Shown in pieces: positions 12,122 through 23,240 of a DNA stretch of 64,000 nt. The DNA lies in the NCBI RefSeq assembly GCF_042453785.1, contig NC_091663.1:33840001-33904000 (forward strand). The letters run 5' to 3'. The position numbers were made by a program, and so were the translations under genes. Below the pieces are notes generated by a model that did no database searches, was not told the DNA's origin, and saw only the letters and a program-made list of their open reading frames with translations. The stretch's first letter is position 1. Each line of letters starts with the position of its first letter. The DNA comes from Malus domestica. Its lineage: Eukaryota > Streptophyta > Magnoliopsida > Rosales > Rosaceae.

Positions 12122-14429
12122 AAAAGCTGAGATCACTTGTATGAGAGCCAAAATCCCATTCTCCTTCTTCGTCGAACGTCACGTCTCGACTGATCACCGT
12201 CTTCCCATTGTTTGGATTATACAACTTGTAGCCTTTTGAATTTGAGTCATAGCCGATGAAGATGAACTTCTCACTTTTGTCGTCGAGTTTGGTTCTCTTC
12301 TCGTCTGGTACATGTACATGGGCTATGCTTCCAAAAACTCTTAGATGGGAGATACCTGGCTTTCTTCCACTCCATGCTTCTTGTGGAGTCTTTCCCCACA
12401 CACTTTTTGTTGGAGACCGATTGGATAGGTAGACAGCACATGCTACCGTTTCTGCCCACAACTCCTTAGGCAATCTCTTACTTTTGAGCATACTTCGAGC
12501 CATGTCGAGGATAGTTCGATTTTTTCTTTCCGCCACACCATTTTGTTGAGGGGATCTTGGAACTGTCAAAGGTCGACGAATTCCATTTGCTTCCCAAAAC
12601 TCTTGAAATTCATTCGAAGTGAATTCTCCTCCTCGATCAGTTCTCATGGCTTTGATCTTGCAACCACTTTCTTTTTCTACAGTGGCTTTAAACTTCTTGA
12701 ATGCTCCAAAGACTTCTGATTTCTGCTTCAAGAAATACACCCAGGTTTTCCTTGAAAAATCATCAATAAAGAGAAGGAAATAATTATTTTTACCCAAAGA
12801 GCTTGGTTTTATTGGGCCGCACACATCGGTGTGAATGAGCTCAAGTGGCTTCTGGGTTCTTGTGGTCGACTCCTTTGGAAAGCTTTTCCTAAACTGTTTC
12901 CCAAGTAAACATCCTTCACAAACTTGATCAGGGTGGCTGATGCACGGTAAGCCTCTCACCATCTCCTTCTTAGATAATAACTCCAATCCCCCAAAGTTAA
13001 GATGCCCAAAACGAAGATGCCAAAGCCAAGATATGTCTTTGTAACATATCTTGAGACACTTTGCAACATCGTTTTGAATGTTCATGGGAAACATCCTATT
13101 CTTTGACATTTTCGCCTTGGCAATTAATCTTCCTTTGTCATCTCTAAGAAAAAGGATATAATTTTTCGTATGAAAATCATAACCTTTTTCTAAGAGTTGA
13201 CCCAAACTCAAAATGTTGCTTTTCATATTGGGCACGTAGTAGACATTTGAAATTAATTGGTGACCGCCATTTTTCAAGGGAATAAGGATGTTACCTTTTC
13301 CTTTTATAGGTACTTTGGATTCGTCTCCAAAAGAAACATTGCCACTCACTGATTCTTTGAGCTCTACGAACATGCTTCTTCTTCCGCACATGTGGTTGCT
13401 AGCGCCAGTGTCAAGGTACCATGTATAGTCTTGGTCTCCATCATTGTTCTGGCATGCTAGTAGCACAACGCCATTATCTTCTTTCTCTTCTTTCACATAA
13501 TTGACCTTCTCATCAAGCCTGTTGCTTGGAGCTCTACATTCCCAAGCAAAATGCCCAAAGTTTTGACAATTGTAGCATTGAACTTGAGATTTTTCATACC
13601 TCAAGTTTGAGCGCCCTCTTCCACGACCTTTTGTTGAGCTTCCTCCTCTTTCGTAGTTGTTATGGTTGTTGAAGTTCCAACCACGTCCACGTCCATGTCC
13701 ACGTCCACGACCTTGACCACGACTTCTTTCGTACTGGCTTCTCTCGTTGTCCAAGCTTTCTTCTTTCTTCTTTGGTTGGACATGCGTCTTGAGGAGCTGC
13801 TCATCATTCCCTTGCCTCTTCTTATGTTTCTCTTCATATGCTTGTAGCGAACCCATTAATTGCTCTATACTAATTTCTTCCAAGTTCTTTGTTTCTTCAA
13901 TCGTTACGACAATGTGCTCGAACTTGGGGTCCAACGAGCGTAGTATCTTCTCCATAATTCTAACATCTTCTAACTTTTCTCCGTTTCTTTTTAATTGATT
14001 GGAAACGGCTAAGACTCTTGAAAAATAATCAGAGATTGATTCAAACCCTTTCATTTGTAGAGATTCGAACTCACCTCTTAGTACTTGAAGACGAACCTTT
14101 TTCACTTGTTCGGCTCCTTTGTAAGAGGTTTGAAGCTTCTCCCATGCTTGCTTGGCAGAGGTTGCACTTGAGACTTTCTCAAAGCCATTGTCATCTAATG
14201 CTTGGTAGATGAGGTAGAGAGCCTTCTTGTCTCTCTTTCTTGAATCTTTCAAATTCTCCTTCTGGGGTTGGGACAGAGTAGCTTCATCTTCTGGCTCAGT
14301 GTAGCCTTTCTCCACGACTTCCCAGACATCATGTGCTCCCAAAAGGGCCTTCATTTTGATACTCCAATTATCGAAGTTGTTGTTGTCGAGCACTGGAACT
14401 TGGAAGGCTGCCATAGCGTTGCTAGCCAT
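12108..14429 (-). pseudogene. copia gag-protease-integrase frame
   Basis: A 773-aa frame starting 17 bp inside the 5' LTR junction. Gag (UBN2-type) covers about residues 1-230, followed by an RG-rich stretch and a CCHC zinc knuckle ('CYNCQNFGHFAWEC', about 285-300). The aspartic protease motif is 'WYLDTGASNHMCG' (about 340). The integrase has an H-H-C-C zinc domain ('LWHLRFGHLNFGGLELL', 'CEGCLLGK') and D-D-E core ('LIHTDVCGP', 'MRTDRGGEF', 'PQQNGVAERKN'). It ends early by frameshift near 12115, so RT is not joined. All catalytic residues visible here are intact. Confidence 0.92.
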
Positions 14430-14430
14430 A

Positions 14431-14442
14431 GCTCTGGTACCA
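14431..14442 (-). other. primer-binding site of the copia element
   Basis: On the minus strand TGGTACCAGAGC lies 3 bp from the 5' LTR end. Copia elements use the 3' end of initiator tRNA-Met, usually TGGTATCAGAGC, so there is one change from the usual motif. Confidence 0.85.
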
Positions 14443-14445
14443 CTT

Positions 14446-14968
14446 TGTTGGGACTTAAAAAGGCTTCACTACTTTGGAGATGTTTATCTCACAAAGAAGA
14501 ATGAAATGCAGCGGAATTGATAGGCAAGAGAAAGAACACTCAAAGTGTTATACAAAAATTTTTATTCTCACACAAACTTAGTACAAGAGGAAACACTCAA
14601 ACATTCTCACACTCTCACACTTCTTGCTCTCTTACTTGCTCTCACTTCTTCTTGCTTCTTACTTCACAACACACACACATACCTATATTTATAGGCATGT
14701 TTGCCGACATTGGACATTGCTAGATCATTCTAGCTACTTATTATGCATGCAACCGACATAGGCTTTGCAATATCCATACACTACCTTCTAGTATATTCTT
14801 TAGCTTAGATATTTAGGTGGATAACTGACTTAGATTGCTGGAATTTTCCAGCTACTTTTGCCGACAAAGAATGCTAGAATTGTCTAGCATATTCAAGCAT
14901 GCACCATCAATTGTGTTGCCTTTTCAGCATGGGCTGGACTTGGCCCAAGACTGGATTAGAATTCAACA
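14446..14968 (-). repeat. 5' LTR of the copia element
   Basis: 523 bp, next to the primer-binding site. It differs from the 3' LTR at two positions. The following CAATC repeat matches the one before 9813. Confidence 0.93.
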
Positions 14969-15439
14969 CAATCTAGGTGCAGATATGTTGACATTTGAAG
15001 CATAAGCATTTGGAATTACATCTATATTCAAATCTTCAAGTACAGGGCAATGAGAAAATAGCTTTGCAGTTGCCACTGAATCATCAAGATCCTCTACCTG
15101 GACAATTAGGACCTTGAGACTCGGGAAACAGCCTGATGTAGGAGGAGAACAAGTAATAAAATTTGATGACAACCTTCAAAACCTCTAGTGTTTTGCACAA
15201 GAAGGAGCTTTGAGTCAACTCAATACTCATTTCACAGCAATCCCAAAGACCAAGATAAAGATCAAGATAAACAACATTGTGCCTAATAGCAGTGCAGATC
15301 CAATTATAAATAAGAGTTAAATGATCCGGTGTTGGTTCACTAGAGCTTTTTCAACACCTATAAAGTTCAATACTGAATTTTTGAATGTCTGATAAGTCAT
15401 GAAGGGAAAGTACACGATCAACAAATGTTAAAAAACGAT

Positions 15440-15505
15440 TGGATTCAATCCATGAATAAGGAAAACAATCATGTTGGATTCAATCCATGAATAAGGAAAA
15501 CAATC
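15440..15505. repeat. short tandem duplication in the unit D F-box
   Basis: A unit of about 32 bp beginning ttggattcaatccatgaa occurs twice in a row, separated by a single step. It lies in the codons just after the F-box and adds a frame change to unit D. Confidence 0.85.
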
Positions 15506-15839
15506 ATCATCAAATTCAAGTTTGGGAAGAGGAGTCCATAAGTTCTCCCATCGTCTTGACAGAATTGTAGTCTGCACAGCATCTAATATCGGAAAGAATG
15601 AAAGTATGTGGCAAAGAAGTGAATTTGGCAATTCACTGATCCTATCAACTCACTCTTGACACTTCGATGTCGAACCCATTGGTATGTACCCTGATGGCTA
15701 ATAAAAAACATTAATGAGATCACTTTTCTGTTGTACCTTTGATAACATAAAAGCTTTTAAAGACAAACTTAAGCAACGAAAAATGCATGCAAAACATTTA
15801 GACCTATATATATGTAAGTTCACGATACAATAAAGTTAT

Positions 15840-16060
15840 TCCAAGGAAGCGAAGAGATTAAAGAAGCAAACAGGTTAAGAAGAGTAGTACCTGATAAGAG
15901 CTTCTAAGATGACCGAGCAAACGAAACATTTTTGAATTGATTGCAGAGAAAATCAAGAGTCTGGAATCTCTGGACTCGGATAGTCAGATTTTACAGAGAG
16001 AGAAACTTTCCACACACTCATTGAGAATTTACAGAGTCCAAAAGTTAATAACTTAATAGA
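15840..16060 (-). other. leader exon and 5' flank of F-box unit D
   Basis: The plus strand has agtacctgat at 15886-15895, which on the minus strand is the CAG|GTACT donor shared by all five units. The upstream part resembles 22995-23120 of unit E ('acagagagagaaactttcc' against 'tagagagaagcttccc'). Confidence 0.6.
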
Positions 16061-16092
16061 TCGTAATGATTAATTACCACAAAGAGCAGTAA

Positions 16093-16382
16093 ATATGTTG
16101 CCTCGTTTTTTTGAAACAGTACAATATTCATTGATCAAGGGAAAACGTACAAAACTTGAGGATAGTGTGCATAAGGGGCCTCGATAAAAGCCCTGTCGGA
16201 AATTTCAACCCGGTTCAAGGGAAAAGAGCGCCCCGCACAATCAACATAAGGCAACCTAGCTATCCTCAAGGAAATAAAATTATAAAACCAGCCACATTAA
16301 CTAGAAATATCCTCTAGTAAAATGTCCATGATGATGTCCGGTGGTTCCTCGAACCATGACACTTCATATGTTGACTCGTTTT
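16093..16382 (-). mobile_element. LINE 3' tail with target duplication
   Basis: The body (16110-16365) has a run of T at its left edge, which is a poly(A) tail on the minus strand. Near-identical 17-bp repeats flank it (16093-16109 and 16366-16382, one C/A mismatch). This is the footprint of LINE retrotransposition. The body is 256 bp, so it is strongly 5' truncated. The family is not certain; an RNA copied in trans by LINE enzymes is an alternative. Confidence 0.65.
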
Positions 16383-16860
16383 GAATTCTCTTTTTGGGAA
16401 TGGTGGTGTCCATATACTCTTTTTTACTTTCCACGCATGCTTCTTAATTTTCGACCGTTGAATTGAAAGAGTTGAAAAAGATTAAAAGACAATAATTAAA
16501 ACGGCATATGTAGATAGCAATTCTCATTCGTCACTTGTTGTATTAATAATCTGATACTTTCAGACAAACAAAATATATACAAATCAACAAGGTTTTAGAT
16601 TTGAAAGTGAGTGAAGAAACAAAATATAGCCACTCTTCATCACCATAACTGGCTCAAATTTTTATTTTTAATTTTTTTCGTTAATGGGAAAAGGGAGGAT
16701 TTGTATTGAAGTGAGCCGACAGATTTTTGTTTCTTGGTTGACAGTATGTTAATTTGTGAGTTAATGAGTGAAATTTTGTTCAGTCTTCGTTTTATTCTGA
16801 CTAGAACGATCATCGTTGATCAAACAAAATAAGCGTGAGCACGAAGAACCCTGTTAGAAA
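16383..16860. other. intergenic between F-box units D and E
   Basis: AT-rich. Apart from 'ctcgttttgaattc', which recurs upstream of unit E near 23218, I see no gene or bounded repeat. Confidence 0.4.
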
Positions 16861-17513
16861 CTCCCAATAATTGCGAGCACTAAGAACAAGCTCCAATTGG
16901 ATCAGATTTTGAAAAGTGGGCATATACAAAGCCTGCAAGAAAGAATATTGATCAAACAAAAGTTTATGCTGAAATGAAATATTACCTTATGGGAAACCAG
17001 AAAAAAGCTTTGCTACTGAATCATCAAAAAATTGTACCTTGACACTCGTAAGCCCTTGAGACTCAAGAAAGCATAGGAAGTAAACCTTGACGCCACCTTC
17101 AAAACCTCCAGTGTTCTGGACAATGAGAGGCTTTCAGGCAATTCAAAACTCATGTCACTGTAATCCTAAAGATTAAGATCAAGTTCAACACCATTATACC
17201 CAACAGTAGTGCAAATCAAATCACGAATACGAGAGGTCCTCCACAGTTACTGATCCATAGATGTCTCCATGCCGAAAAAGTCGAAGACTATATTTTTTAT
17301 GTCTGTTGAGTCATGAAGGGTGAGTAAACGATCAATGAACGTCATCATGGAATTCCACTTTGGGAAGAGAAGTCCATAATTAAGTTCTCCCATCAACTTG
17401 ACAGAATGGTATGTATCCTGATGGCTAATCAAAAACATTATTAAGATCACTGTTCTGTTGCACTTTTGATAACTTAGCAACTTTTTCAATGTAAAATTTC
17501 ATACAAACTTAAG
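16860..17513 (-). pseudogene. F-box/LRR remnant, unit E, split by an older copia element
   Basis: Minus-strand pieces match the F-box paralogues. 'NYGLLFPKWNSM' and a 'DRLLTLHDSTDIKN' stretch lie at 17247-17400. LRR-like sequence lies at 17030-17180, and another piece at 16880-16945 resembles 8730-8790 of unit D. No continuous frame remains. The copia element 17514-22843 separates it from its own leader at about 22995. Confidence 0.75.
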
Positions 17514-17804
17514 TGTTGATTTTCAAAGTATGTATTGTATTTTCATCATAAGATCATTACAATTGTACAACAATATATAAGGAGATTGACTCCTTGATTT
17601 ATGCCACAAAAGGTGGCTTAGGGAAGACAACCGTGACAGCACAAAGATAAACTAGACCTAAGGAATTGACAACCGACAAAAGGTGATAGCACAAAGACAA
17701 AAGGTGATAGCACAAAGATAAAAGGTGACAAGGTTATAGCACAAAGACAAAAGGTGATAGCACAAAGATAAAAGGTGACAGCATAAAGATAACCATTTCC
17801 AATA
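17514..17804 (-). repeat. 3' LTR of the older copia element, with one extra internal repeat unit
   Basis: Homologous to 22603-22843, with roughly nine substitutions seen by eye. It has one extra 50-bp unit in the tract of 'aaaggtgatagcacaaagac' repeats (about 17676-17785). That accounts for the whole 50-bp length difference between the LTRs. Confidence 0.88.
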
Positions 17805-19282
17805 CGCCCCCTCAAGCTGGATCCAGGAGGTTTATGGATCCAAGCTTGGACAGAAGTCGCTGAAACTGATGAGAAGCCAAAAGCTTTGTGAAGATGTCGG
17901 CCAGTTGGTCGAAGCTTCTTGTATAATGTGTCTAAATCACCTGCGACTGCACCTGTTCTCGAACGTAATGGCAATCAACTTCAATATGTTTTGTCTGCTC
18001 GTGAACACTGGGTTTGATGCTATATGCATGGCTACCTAATTGTCACAAAATAAGGACATAGGAAGAGTTGTAGGAACACCTAAATCGCACAGAAGACCCT
18101 TGACAGATCAACTCACACGCAGTTGAAGCCATGACACGATACTCAGCTTCGGCACTTAACCTGGCAATAACAGTTTGCTTCTTACTTTTCCATGTGACCA
18201 AGTTTCCACCAACAAAAGTACAGTAGCCAGTTGTGGACTTGCGATCGATGGCGTTCCCCGCCCAATCAGCATCACAATATCCCATGATTTGTGTGTTGTC
18301 ATTCTCTGCATGAGGATTCCATGACCCACTGATCCTTTTAAGTAGCGTAAGATCCTTTTAACAAGGGTCAAATGCTCAAGAGTCAGGGAGTGCATGAATT
18401 GGCTCATAAGACTTACAGAATATGTGATGTCGGGTCTAATGATTGTTAGGTAGATTAACTTACCCACCAATTGATGATAATGGCTGATATCCGTGAGTGG
18501 CATGCCCTTCAAGCTAGGTTTATGCTTTATGTCGATAGGAGTAATTGCCGGTTTAGCATCGCTCATGTTGGCTTCTTTGAGCAAATCCAAGACATACTTT
18601 CTTTGGTTAAGAAACAGACCCTTGTGCGAGGTTACCATTTCTATACCAAGGAAGTACTTCAATATCCCAAGGTCTTTAATTGCAAACCTTTGTCTGAGGG
18701 ACTGTTTGAGGTTAAGGATCTCGTCAGCATTATCACTTGTAATTATCAGATCATCAACATAGATCAGCACAACCAATTTGCCCATAGCTCTTGTGTGAAC
18801 AAATAGTGATGAATCGGCATTGTTGCTTATGAAACCAACACTAGTGAGAACTGAGCTTAGTTTGGCATACCAAGCTCGTGGAGACTGTTTCAGGCCATAA
18901 ATGAATTTGTGCAATTTGCACACCAAATTCGGTTCATTACTTTGAGGATGCCTTGGTGGAAATTTCATATAGACCTCTTCTTTGAGATCTCCATGCAAGA
19001 ATGCATTCTTCACGTCCATTTGGTACATGGACCACCCCTTGTTTACTGCCACGGACAATAACACTCTCACGATGTTCGTTTTGGCAACAGGTGCAAATGT
19101 TTCTTTGTAATCCACCTCGTATGTTTGAGTGAATCCTTGAGCTACCAATCTTGCATTATGTCTCTCAATTGATTCGTCTGACTTGAATTTAAGTTTATAA
19201 ATCCATTTGCAACCCACAGTTTTCTTGCCTATGGGAAGTTTGGTGATACTCCAGGTGTTGTGTTGATCTAGGGCTTTAAGTT
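17805..19282 (-). pseudogene. older copia pol, RT and RNase H part
   Basis: The RT domain is nearly intact ('NTWSITKLPIGKKTVGCKW', active site 'LIYVDDLIIT'). The RNase H start ('GYCDADWAGNAIDRKSTTGY', 'LSAEAEYRVMAST') follows after a frameshift near 18290. Its end is scrambled before the polypurine tract at about 17805. The open frame that reaches 19355 takes its first residues from the nested solo LTR, so those are not copia sequence. Confidence 0.88.
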
Positions 19283-19671
19283 TGTTTATACCATATTTAG
19301 GGCCTCGTATATTTGGGCCTTGGGCCTTGTATTTGGGCCTCACACTAAAGCCCATACTTTGTAAAAGAGGAGGAGCCCCTTATTCTATAAAAGGGGACTC
19401 CTCCCCTCATTCTAGGAGAGGCTCATTCTCACCCTCGGAGACCTCACTCTCATCCTCAGAGGCCAATTCCTAAGTTTCTCCTCACCCCTCTCAAAGCTCT
19501 CACTTATAGAGCTCTTTCTCTCCCTCACTTCTCAGAGAAATATAATACAATCAGTGTGGACGTAGCCCAAACCTTGGGGTGAACCACGATAACTCTTGTG
19601 TCATTTACATTTTATGCAGATTCACGGTCGGATTTACGTTGTACCAAGACATCCGGTTTTGTGCATCAACA
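19283..19671. repeat. solo LTR nested in the older copia pol
   Basis: 389 bp, TGTTTATACC to CATCAACA, flanked by AAGTT (19278-19282 and 19672-19676). It has a TATA-like 'tctataaaagg' near 19395 and ends in the 'cggttttgtgcatcaaca' type common in plant LTRs. It interrupts codons between integrase and RT, so it went in after the copia element. Confidence 0.9.
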
Positions 19672-21222
19672 AAGTTCTTCTTGCATTGCTTCCTTCCAAA
19701 CCTCTTGGTTGTTGGCCTCATGGAAATTCTGAGGCTCCTTGTAACTTGATATGGTGCTTAGGAATGCAGCATGGGCTGGTGTCACTCTCTTGTATGACAC
19801 ACAATGGGATATGAGATGTGTGGGTTTGTAGATGACAAAGTCTTGAAGTCTTGTGGGAGTTTTCCTAACACGCATTGGATTGCGTCGAGGAGCAAGAAAA
19901 GTTGTCTCACACTCGTTCGCATTTTGGACCGTATTATGAGGGTCATCTTGATTATCACCATCTTCATGCCGTGTACCATCAGAGTGAGACCCTTCATTGC
20001 TACTTTCATTGAGAGATGCATCAATGTTAACATGACTGGGATCTTGTTGTTGAGGAGCCTCAAGTTCGATTCTTGGTAGTGGGAACATATCCAAGTTGTC
20101 ATCCCCTTGACTTGTGATTTCATGTGACTTGCTGAAAAAATGATTAGTTTCATGGAATCGAACATCTTTGGCCACAATCAATCTCCTTAGTTGAGGATTA
20201 TAACACTTATACCCCTTTTGTGTAGATGAATAACCAAGAAAAATACATTTAACAGCTCTAGGATCCAATTTATCTCGATGATGAGATTGAATATGCACAA
20301 AACAGATGCAGCAAAAAACTCGAAGGTGTGAGAAATCAATTTTACTTCCTTTCATGACCTCTAAGGGAGACTTGAAATCCAAGACTCAGCTGGGTAATCT
20401 ATTGATGATATAAACAACTGCCATAACCCCTTAGGACCAAAATCTCTTTGGTACATTCATTTGTAGCATTAGTGCTCTTGTTTTTTCAAGTAGATCACAG
20501 TTTTTGCGTTAGACTACACCATTTTATTGAGGTGTGCCAACACAACTTGTTTGATGTATGATGCCATGAGTGCTTAAATATTGTTTCATGATATGGGACA
20601 TATATTCGGTGCCATTGTCAGACCTTAAGGTTTGAATTTGAGAGGAGAAATGGTTTTTAACAAGGTTATGAAAGTCCTTAAATACTTCCATAACTTCATT
20701 CTTAGACTTTAGAAGATACAACCATGTGATTCGAGAGAAATCATCAACAAAGATCACAAAATACTTATAAGCATCAAAAGATTCACTAGTTGGTCCCCAT
20801 ACATCTAAATGAACTAGTTCAAAACACTTACTAGCTCTGGACAAGGAAGAGTTAAAAGATAATCTAGTGGCCTTAGACAAGTGGCATGTTTCACATGAAA
20901 TAGCATCATTCCCTAAGTTTGGAAATAGAGTTGACAAAATGGGTGGAGAAGGGTGAGCTAAACGTTGATGCCACAATTGATTATCTTGAATGGGATTGAA
21001 CTTGGCTTGGAACCCTCTGGGATTGCTTTTTGATATGTAATAGAGACCTTCTAAATAAAACCCTTCACCAAGCGTCTTCTGGGTGGCACAATCCTGAAAG
21101 ATGACATTGTGAGGAGAAAATATAACTAAGCAATTCAAGGTATTAGTGATATTTCCCACAGATAGAAGTTGAAATGGGAAGGAAGGTACATACAAAGCCA
21201 TTGATTCAATTTCATCTAACAT
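19672..21222 (-). pseudogene. older copia pol, integrase part
   Basis: The integrase core and zinc domain lie at 20524-21222 ('LWHQRLAHPS', 'CETCHLSKA', 'VHLDVWGP', 'LRSDNGTEYMS', 'HGIIHQTSC'). The C-terminal integrase part and linker lie at 19672-20382 ('FLGYSSTQKGYKCYNP'). Two stops interrupt the region of the catalytic E ('PQ*NG', about 20500-20526). The frame is broken between the two parts. Confidence 0.88.
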
Positions 21223-22535
21223 TATTTTTATTTTTTTCCTTTCCTAAAACCTTTACACTCTCACCATTTGCAATTGAAACTTGGGAAGGATTAGTGAATT
21301 TTTCAAACTTTTGAGACTTAGACACATGGTTAGTCATATGATCTGTGGCACCCGAATCTACAACCCAAAAATCATGCAACATATTTATTTTAAGAGCAGT
21401 TTTAAAGGATTTCATGATACCTTGCATGTTTTCTTGGGGTACGGGTTTCGTGTCTGCCAAGAAACCCGCAAACTTGCCGAGCAATGCCGTCGAGTTCCCT
21501 TCTCCTATACTGTCTGCACGGTCAATTCCAGCCCCTCCTTTCTTGCCTTGAAGGTACGACATAAACTCATTCATGAGTTCAACTGGATTCGCTATGAAGT
21601 TCTTGAATGGATCAAACCCATTAGAGGTGGAGGCAAACGCATGATTTGCTCGGTGTGTAGTACGATTCACCCTTTGTAAACCCTTGTTGTCCTTCATGAA
21701 GTCAGGCTTTAATTCTGGGTGTAAAATCCAGCATGTCTTTAACATGACCTATATTGTTGCAGTGTTGACACTTCAAGTTCAGATGCTTTCCTTTGTACTT
21801 CCTCTCGTTGGTTATAGAGGCCCTAGCCTCAGGTACACTGGCCATTATACCCATGTTCCTGACTTTCCTCCTAACTTCTTCACGTTGGATTGTTGCACAT
21901 ACACTGGTGAAGGAAGGAAGTTTTGTGTTCATGAGTATATGACACCGTAGATCTTCATACGTTGAATCGAGACTGGACAAGAGTTGAAATATCTTGTCTT
22001 CTTCTGCTCTCTTTCGTAGCAGTGCTGCTTCAGTTGTATGAGGGAGATAAATTTCCAACTCATTCCACATGCTTTTCATGCTTCCTAGGAGTTGCACAAA
22101 CGGCTTGTCGTTTTGTTGCAGATCGAAGATGTCCTTCTTTAATTGGAAAACCCTTGTAGCATTGTTCTGGCTGCCATACATTTCCTTAACCGCCTCCCAT
22201 AGCTGGTATGAAGATTCAGAGTAACTGAATATTTCAGCTAATTTCCGATCCATGGAATTCATGAGCCATGACATAACTAACTGATCCTTGCTAAGCCAGG
22301 ATTCATAGGTTGGTGAGGAAGCATCATGTACTTTGATGCTTCCATTTATGAACCCTAACTTGGACCTTCCACCTAGAGCCAGAGACACTACTCTCGACCA
22401 AGGCAAGTAATTAAACTCATTTAACACGACTGAGCTTAATCTTTGATTAGGGTTGACATCCACCTCATGCACATTCATGGAGGAAATCACCTGTGAACTT
22501 TCAGCTTCTGATCCTAACGAATTGTCTTCAGCCAT
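21212..22535 (-). pseudogene. older copia gag and protease part
   Basis: The Gag frame (21702-22535, 277 aa) starts 'MAEDNSLGSEAESSQ' 68 bp from the 5' LTR and carries 'YLPWSRVVSLALGGRSKLGF' and a zinc-knuckle remnant ('CQHCNNIGHV'). After a frameshift, protease at 21212-21745 has 'FWVVDSGATDHMTNH'. Gag is a UBN2/gag_3 type different from that of the element at 9813-14968, so the two copia elements belong to different lineages. Confidence 0.88.
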
Positions 22536-22602
22536 TTTGAAGATTGAACACGCTCAGATAGTAGTACAGCAGAGGCAGGTTAGATTTCCTGCTCTGATAT
22601 CA

Positions 22603-22843
22603 TGTTGATTTTCAAAGTATGTATTGTATTTTCATCATAAGATCATTACAATTGTACAGCAATATATAAGGAGATTGACTCCTTCATTTATGCCACAAAA
22701 GGTAACTTAGGGAAGATAACCGTGACAGCACAAAGATAAACTAGACCTAAGGAATTGACAACTGACAAAAGGTGATAGCACAAAGACAAAAGGTGATAGC
22801 ACAAAGATAAAAGGTGACAGCATAAAGATAACCCCTTCTAATA
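22603..22843 (-). repeat. 5' LTR of the older copia element
   Basis: 241 bp beside the primer-binding site. It is followed by TTAAG, which matches the repeat before 17514. Confidence 0.9.
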
Positions 22844-22848
22844 TTAAG

Positions 22849-23240
22849 TAAATAAAAAGAGATGAAATATTTAGACCTGACAAATATATACCAAAATACT
22901 CACATGTATGTGCGCGTGCGTACACACAGATAGTCACAGAATATTATTTTCTCAAGAAAAGTTTGTCTAAGGAAGCAAGCAAATTAAAGAAGAAGAGTAC
23001 CTGACAAGGGCTTCTGAAATAGTAAAAGCTCCGATTGATTCCTGAGAAAAATCAGTAAAGGCAGCAACTCCTGGAGTTTGGACTCAGAATTTATGATAAT
23101 CAATAATTTATAGAGAGAAGCTTCCCACACTCCAAAAGTTAATATGTATATACATGCGATTATGAAAAGAAACATAGTCAATAGGCTTGTGCTGGGAATC
23201 CTCATTGCTCATTCATCATCTCGTTTTGAATTCGGACCAA
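22849..23240 (-). other. leader exon and 5' flank of F-box unit E
   Basis: Plus-strand agtacctgac at 22995-23004 gives the shared CAG|GTACT donor on the minus strand. The region up to about 23230 resembles 15886-16090 and 16366-16400 of unit D. The intron downstream of the donor took the copia insertion. Confidence 0.55.

Larger units (their letters stand above)
9813..14968 (-). mobile_element. full-length Ty1/copia retrotransposon (Tnt1/Tork-like), young but broken
   Basis: Two 523-bp LTRs (9813-10335 and 14446-14968) differ at only two positions that I can find. The insertion is flanked by CAATC (9808-9812 and 14969-14973). Both LTR ends are TG..CA. The element reads on the minus strand: the primer-binding site is at 14431-14442 (TGGTACCAGAGC, initiator-tRNA-Met type) and the polypurine tract at 10336-10344. 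The order gag, protease, integrase, RT, RNase H is that of copia elements. It sits inside the LRR region of F-box unit D. The polyprotein has one frameshift and one stop. Confidence 0.95.
8227..15690 (-). pseudogene. F-box/LRR/FBD gene, unit D, split by a solo LTR and a copia element
   Basis: Reading the minus strand from about 15680: an ATG followed by a frame break, then the F-box ('RISELPNSLLCHILSFFP', 15428-15640). Next are LRR parts (14969-15172, 'SGCFPSLKVLIVQ', 'CPVLEDLNIDV'). After the copia insertion come more LRR at 9684-9812 ('IDAPNLEKLSIAAANS'), then after the solo LTR the pieces at 8960-9133 and 8580-8780, and the FBD domain at 8245-8481 ('AKYFLKNGKVLNKMTI'). Precise target-site duplications show that both insertions hit this gene. 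A duplicated stretch of about 32 bp at 15440-15505 and the early frame break also disable it. Its leader exon donor is near 15890. Confidence 0.88.
17514..22843 (-). mobile_element. full-length Ty1/copia retrotransposon, older, with a nested solo LTR
   Basis: LTRs lie at 17514-17804 (291 bp) and 22603-22843 (241 bp), flanked by TTAAG (17509-17513 and 22844-22848). The polypurine tract is beside the left LTR (cgccccctcaag on the plus strand). The primer-binding site is beside the right LTR (minus TGATATCAGAGC). Pol order on the minus strand is gag, protease, integrase, RT, RNase H. Several stops and frameshifts, visible LTR divergence and a solo LTR at 19283-19671 show that it is dead and older than the element at 9813-14968. 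Confidence 0.93.

Noticed and set aside
13601..14212. Several 60-80 aa ORFs over copia gag
   Set aside because: By-products of the RG-rich and charged gag codons.
18471..18806. 111-aa and 89-aa plus-strand ORFs over copia RT
   Set aside because: Antisense shadows; the RT motifs lie on the minus strand.
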